A stretch of DNA of 31,205 bases, from the NCBI GenBank assembly GCA_964448935.1, contig CAYVBE010000027.1:1-31205 (forward strand), given 5' to 3'. The stretch is from CAYVBE01 sp964448935. Its GTDB lineage: Bacteria > Planctomycetota > Brocadiia > SM23-32. The notes under the pieces are model-generated. The model had not been told where the DNA came from. It searched no databases and saw only the letters and a program-made list of their open reading frames with translations. The position numbers and the translations under genes were made by a program. Below, piece after piece: positions 26,020 through 31,205 of the stretch; the first letter of the stretch is position 1, and each line of letters starts with the position of its first letter.

Positions 26020-27015
26020 ATGCTGTGCAGTGGTACTTTGCGGCGCCGTGCGCCTCTCGTGTTGGCGGTGCTGTGCCTGGCGTGGGCGACGGCCGGGGCG
26101 GTTGAAGTGTGGACCCCGCAGACGGGAGAGGTGAACCTGGACGAGCCCGTGGAGGATAACGTGGAGTCCAGGTTGCAACATGCCTACGCGCTGATCGGCG
26201 CGCGCCAGTGGGCGGGCGCCATACCGCAGCTCCGGAAGCTGCTGAAGGAGTCGCCGGAGGCGGAGTGGGCCGGCGAGGCGCGTCTGATGCTGGCCCGCGC
26301 CTTGATGCAGGCCGAGGATTACGAGGCGGCTTTCGAGGAGCTGGGCAGGCTGACCGGCGGCTACCCGGACGGCGAGCGGGCCCTCCGGGCGCGCGAGATG
26401 CAGTACGAGGCCGCCAGGCGCCAGGCGGCCAGGGACTTGAGTTCGGCCTTTCGGATGTACAACCAAGTGGCCGAGCAGGCCGACGACCCAACCGAGGCGG
26501 CCGACGTGCAGCGGCGCAAGGCGGATGCCGCCTTCGAGCACGGCAATCCCGTGAAAGCGAAAAATGAGTATCTGGCACTCATTGACTTCTATCCCGACAG
26601 CAAGTGGGTGCCCTACGGCTGGTATCAAGTGGCGCGCTGCGAGTATCGGGTGGCCACGTGGCTGCAGTTGGGCATGGAGCGACTGCGACGGGCCGAGCGG
26701 GCGCTTCGAGATTTCGTCGAACTGTATCCGGAGCACAACCTTACCCCGGAGGCCGAGGAAAAGCTAACGGAGGTGCGCGGGACGCTGGCTCAGACGAGCG
26801 CCCGTGTGGCGCGTTTCTACATTCGGGGCGAGAACAGGCCGTGGGCGGCGCTGAACTACCTGGAACACGTTATGCGCGAGTTTCCGGAGGGCAGCTACCG
26901 CGAATGGGCGGAAGAGAAGATACGTCAGATCAAAGAGGACATGGACGGGCCCCCGCGCGGTGAGACGCGGGAGGTGCCCCTGCCGGGAGTGGCGGAGACT
27001 TCCGGGCGACAATAG
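26020..27015 (+). CDS. BamD-like outer-membrane assembly TPR protein
   Basis: 331 residues. Signal peptide about 1-27 (RRRAPLVLAVLCLAWATAGA), cut by signal peptidase I; there is no lipobox Cys at the cleavage site, unlike classical BamD lipoproteins. The rest is helical with TPR/BamD-like units: RLQHAYALIGARQWAGAIPQ, EARLMLARALMQAEDYEAAFE, KAKNEYLALIDFYPDSKWVP, YGWYQVARCEYRVATWLQ, then ARFYIRGENRPWAALNYLE and EFPEGSYREWAEEKI near the end. The ARFY...A.NYLE...FP.S pattern is close to BamD's last repeats. The start ATG has GGAG 8 nt upstream; an in-frame GTG at 25975 would fall inside the promoter. lptE follows after 23 bp, so both outer-membrane biogenesis genes are probably co-transcribed. 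BamD identity is likely; a general TPR role such as CpoB/YbgF-type is the alternative. Confidence 0.8.
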   Translation: MLCSGTLRRRAPLVLAVLCLAWATAGAVEVWTPQTGEVNLDEPVEDNVESRLQHAYALIGARQWAGAIPQLRKLLKESPEAEWAGEARLMLARALMQAEDYEAAFEELGRLTGGYPDGERALRAREMQYEAARRQAARDLSSAFRMYNQVAEQADDPTEAADVQRRKADAAFEHGNPVKAKNEYLALIDFYPDSKWVPYGWYQVARCEYRVATWLQLGMERLRRAERALRDFVELYPEHNLTPEAEEKLTEVRGTLAQTSARVARFYIRGENRPWAALNYLEHVMREFPEGSYREWAEEKIRQIKEDMDGPPRGETREVPLPGVAETSGRQ

Positions 27016-27038
27016 GCCCCTGACTGGACGAGGTGGAT

Positions 27039-27391
27039 ATGTTGGCCGACAGGGCAGTCTTCGCGGTGTTGGTGGGCTTGCTTGTGGGAGCGGCGGGGTG
27101 CGGCTACCGGGCGGAGAACCTGTTCCGGGAGGATATCCGCACNNNNNNNNNNNNNNNNNNNNNNNNNNNNNNNNNNNNNNNNNNNNNNNNNNNNNNNNNN
27201 NNNNNNNNNNNNNNNNNNNNNNNNNNNNNNNNNNNNNNNNNNTGCAGCAGGCCACCGTCATGGGCGACACGCCGGTCGCTCTGGGCAGCGACCCCGTGCC
27301 GGCGGATCTGATACCCGAGGATGTGGATTTTCGGGCGACTATGCGGGAGGCGGCGCAGCGCATAGTGGAAAGAATGCAGCGGAACTGGTAG
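27039..27391 (+). CDS. lptE: LptE-like LPS-assembly lipoprotein, interrupted by assembly gap
   Basis: The N-terminal part (27039-27142) reads MLADRAVFAVLVGLLVGAAG, then Cys-GYRAENLFREDIRT. This is a lipoprotein signal with lipobox GAAGC and the LptE-typical Gly-Tyr start, with a DIRT strand where relatives continue into TVAVPxFxN. After the 100-N gap the C-terminal part (27243-27391) ends FRATMREAAQRIVERMQRNW, matching the family's final helix. The two parts are in different frames across the gap, which a placeholder gap length explains. About 83 residues are visible against roughly 170 expected. LptE would plug the LptD outer-membrane LPS translocon. It lies 23 bp after the BamD-like gene and 50 bp before ftsH. 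The call rests on short pieces. Confidence 0.7.
27143..27242. other. Assembly gap (100 N)
   Basis: Exactly 100 undetermined bases inside lptE, the conventional placeholder for a scaffold gap of unknown size. From the usual LptE length the true gap may be about 250-280 bp (inference). Confidence 0.95.
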
Positions 27392-27394
27392 AAT
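27366..27394 (+). promoter_or_regulatory. Possible promoter for ftsH
   Basis: TGGAAA (27366-27371), a 17-nt spacer and TAGAAT (27389-27394), the latter including the lptE stop codon. It lies 47 bp before the ftsH ATG. Confidence 0.4.
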
Positions 27395-27441
27395 ATAAGT
27401 AGAGATGTAGAGTCGCAATTCCCCTAAGACACTGCCTGTAA

Positions 27442-29487
<2,046 letters not shown>

Positions 29488-29512
29488 CAGGTCCATTGTT
29501 TCGCGGCGCGAT

Positions 29513-29947
29513 ATGAATCCTTCCGGCGATTCCAATCCATCGGATGTCTGGTACGCGCATGGCCTACGCTTCTCCTGCACGCAGTGCGGCCGCTGCTGCG
29601 GCGGAGCGCCGGGTTACGTGTGGGTGGACCGCACCAACATCGAGCGGATGGCCGCCCACCTGGGCATACCGGTTGACCGGTTCTCCTCGGAGTACTGCCG
29701 GCGCGTCTGGCTGCGGATCAGCCTTAAGGAGCGGCCCAACGGTGACTGCGTCCTGCTGGGTCCCGAGGGCTGCACGGTCTATCCGGTGCGTCCGCCCCAG
29801 TGCCGCACTTTCCCTTTCTGGACCCACATCCTGAAGAACCGCCGGAGCTGGGAAGCGCTGAAGAAAAAGTGCCCCGGCGTTGGGCAGGGCCGGCTCTACA
29901 CCCGCCCCGAGATCGAGCAGATATCCCGCGGCAAACGCTGCACGTGA
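29513..29947 (+). CDS. YkgJ family cysteine-cluster protein
   Basis: A 144-residue protein of the YkgJ/Fe-S-like zinc-cluster family (CxxCxxCC type). Seen: FSCTQCGRCCGGAPGYVWV, then NGDCVLLGPEGCTVYPVRP and QCRTFPFWTHILKN, with a late CPGVGQGR; eight or more conserved cysteines fit metal-cluster binding. The biochemical role of the family is not established. It starts 25 bp after ftsH and is probably on the same transcript. It is convergent with the GNAT gene, only 6 bp between stops; a small CCGGT-CAGA-ACCGG hairpin lies across the junction. Confidence 0.88.
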   Translation: MNPSGDSNPSDVWYAHGLRFSCTQCGRCCGGAPGYVWVDRTNIERMAAHLGIPVDRFSSEYCRRVWLRISLKERPNGDCVLLGPEGCTVYPVRPPQCRTFPFWTHILKNRRSWEALKKKCPGVGQGRLYTRPEIEQISRGKRCT

Positions 29948-29953
29948 GGCCGG

Positions 29954-31066
29954 TCAGAACCGGTCGGCGTGGTAGACGTAGGCGGCTTGATGGGGCTGCA
30001 GAACCGTCAGCACCTTTATGTCCGTTTCATCTATTTCTACATCGTCATCGCGCGCCAGGTCGGCCGGTGTCCGGTAGCCTGTCAGCAGCTGCATCAGCTT
30101 GTTCTGCGGCGCCTTCAGGCGGCACTTTCTTGCCTGTCCCGGTGCGCTGGCGTTGAGCTGCAGGATGTTCTGCCCAAGGTCCGTCTCCACCTGCAGCCGA
30201 ACCGGGGACGATGCTGCTCCGGCGTCGCGCAGCTTCTGCGCCAGGGCAGGTTCCAGAGACGCCAGGAAGGGGGACTGGTTGAGTATTCGCATCATCCCGC
30301 CGGCCATGCGGTAGTAGTGAATGCGGCTCCGGCAGCCGCAGCGGCGCACGTATCGGACGAACGGGTGGTCACAGGGCAGGTGGAGTTCGATCTCGCCGCA
30401 GCGGCGTTCCACGGCCATGGACGCGAACTCATGGAGGAGACTGCCGAACAAGGAACCGTCCACAGCCTGCACCTCTGTCACCTTCACCGCGGTCTCGCTC
30501 TTGTCGGACGCTGCATAGGCCAGCCTTTCGCCGGCCTCATCCTCGATCATGAAGGCACTGACGTCTCTCTCCCAGTCCGTTCCCTGGCGGAACTCGCTGA
30601 ACTCCCCTTCCTTTCGCACCATACACGCCGGGCGATTGTGTTCGTTTCGGTTGTGCAGGCGCGCCACGAACGGGTAGTCGTCCTCCTGCACCGGCCTGGA
30701 CCTGAACGATCCGGCCGCCTCGCCTGCGCGTTCGGCTTCTCGTGTGGAAATGGTCGTCGTATGCTCCGGTATAACGGGCAGATAGCCAAATTTGTGATAA
30801 AAGTCCGGTATGCCGAAAAGCATGGAGATGGCATATCCCTCATGGGTCATGTAAGACACGGTTTCGCTGATCAGCCTGCGGGCGTAGCCTTTCTTGCGCT
30901 GTTCTTCCCGGGTGTGGACGCCGCCGATTCCGCCCATGCGCACCTGGACGCCGCAGATGCGCACGGACCGGGGTACGACGCTGAGCGCGCTGACGGGTTC
31001 GCCGTCTACCATCAGTTCGCGCCTATGCGTTGCGCCATTGCCCCTGGTTCTGATTTCGCTCGCCAC
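29954..31066 (-). CDS. GNAT family N-acetyltransferase, Eis-like with C-terminal SCP2-like domain
   Basis: 370 residues from GTG 31066. The first GNAT domain has VDGEPVSALSVVPRSVRICG, MGGIGGVHTREEQRKKGYARRLI (acetyl-CoA loop; in part: GGVHTREEQRKKGYARRL) and LFGIPDFYHKFGYLPV, the pattern of Eis-type acetyltransferases. A second, weaker GNAT-like half follows (RPVQEDDYPFVARLHNRNE). The C-terminal part (LQVETDLGQNILQLNAS...LMQLLTGYRTPADL) resembles an SCP2-like domain. The start is uncertain: GTG 31066 has GGAAG 7 nt upstream and a predicted promoter just before it, but the frame is open to 31204 and the domain N-terminus looks short. The substrate is unknown (Eis relatives acetylate amines, including aminoglycosides). 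Confidence 0.82.
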   Translation of the reverse strand: MASEIRTRGNGATHRRELMVDGEPVSALSVVPRSVRICGVQVRMGGIGGVHTREEQRKKGYARRLISETVSYMTHEGYAISMLFGIPDFYHKFGYLPVIPEHTTTISTREAERAGEAAGSFRSRPVQEDDYPFVARLHNRNEHNRPACMVRKEGEFSEFRQGTDWERDVSAFMIEDEAGERLAYAASDKSETAVKVTEVQAVDGSLFGSLLHEFASMAVERRCGEIELHLPCDHPFVRYVRRCGCRSRIHYYRMAGGMMRILNQSPFLASLEPALAQKLRDAGAASSPVRLQVETDLGQNILQLNASAPGQARKCRLKAPQNKLMQLLTGYRTPADLARDDDVEIDETDIKVLTVLQPHQAAYVYHADRF

Positions 31067-31106
31067 GGTTGAACTTCCGGAGTTGAGGGCGGTCTGGACA
31101 GACTGC

Positions 31107-31134
31107 ATTGTGGGCATTTGGTGGCCGTTGTCAA
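31107..31134 (-). promoter_or_regulatory. Possible promoter for the GNAT gene
   Basis: Minus strand TTGACA (31129-31134), a 16-nt spacer, then CACAAT (31107-31112), about 40 bp upstream of GTG 31066. It supports that start over the longer frame. Confidence 0.4.
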
Positions 31135-31205
31135 GGGCTGGGAGGTGGGGCCGGGGTTTTGCCCGCCGACAGGTTGCCTGGTAGACTGGACTGAAGGTGG
31201 CCACG

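Noticed and set aside
27039..27391. lptE as a frameshifted pseudogene
   Set aside because: The frame change falls exactly across a 100-N placeholder, so gap size explains it better than mutation.
29954..31204. Longer GNAT start at the window edge
   Set aside because: The extra residues lack family similarity and overlap a predicted promoter, and GTG 31066 has a better ribosome site; kept only as an alternative.

Overview
The window is GC-rich DNA from a Gram-negative-type bacterium. It encodes an outer-membrane machinery (a BamD-like TPR protein and an LptE-like lipoprotein), a SecA with a SEC-C zinc tail, and FtsH. A PheT without its N-terminal tRNA-binding domain, PurS domains fused to PurL, a DUF58/BatA-type pair, and several Gfo/Idh, TIM-barrel and DUF362 genes together suggest the Planctomycetota/Hydrogenedentota neighbourhood. 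This placement is inference from gene style; no rRNA is present. A run of exactly 100 Ns shows that the sequence is an assembled scaffold.

Layout: (1) 1-7730, minus strand: a housekeeping cluster infC-rpmI-rplT-pheS-pheT, then tyrA with its own near-consensus promoter and purL, which runs off the left edge. infC starts with ATT and has a structured leader. (2) 7798-14090, minus strand: a sugar-isomerase-like TIM-barrel gene, an 803-bp RAYT (IS200-like Y1 transposase) element bounded by perfect 30-bp inverted repeats, a Gfo/Idh dehydrogenase, an exported redoxin-like/leucine-rich-repeat fusion, and metY. The last three look like one operon transcribed from metY. (3) 14113-17181, plus strand: DUF58 and a BatA-type VWA membrane protein, convergent with a minus-strand DUF362/ferredoxin gene (17251-18477). 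(4) 18478-22522: a 348-bp non-coding stretch with hairpins and a strong promoter, then secA and proC; ispF is convergent with proC and shares overlapping stop codons. (5) 23142-29947, plus strand: an ECF-like sigma factor overlapping a large membrane anti-sigma-like protein (zinc finger, FecR, VIT-like and VWA-like parts), then a BamD-like gene, lptE (broken by the gap), ftsH and a YkgJ-type Cys-cluster gene. (6) An Eis-like GNAT acetyltransferase on the minus strand at the right edge.

Region 5 reads as a candidate envelope module: a sigma/anti-sigma pair directly upstream of outer-membrane assembly and membrane-protease genes. The -10 hexamer of the BamD-like gene's promoter lies inside a perfect palindrome. 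Eleven sigma-70-type promoters with mostly 16-18 nt spacers can be read by eye; these are predictions. I saw no CRISPR array, tRNA, rRNA or prophage. Most genes are ordinary housekeeping genes. The least familiar items are the redoxin-LRR fusion, the zf-HC2/FecR/VWA anti-sigma and the RAYT element.
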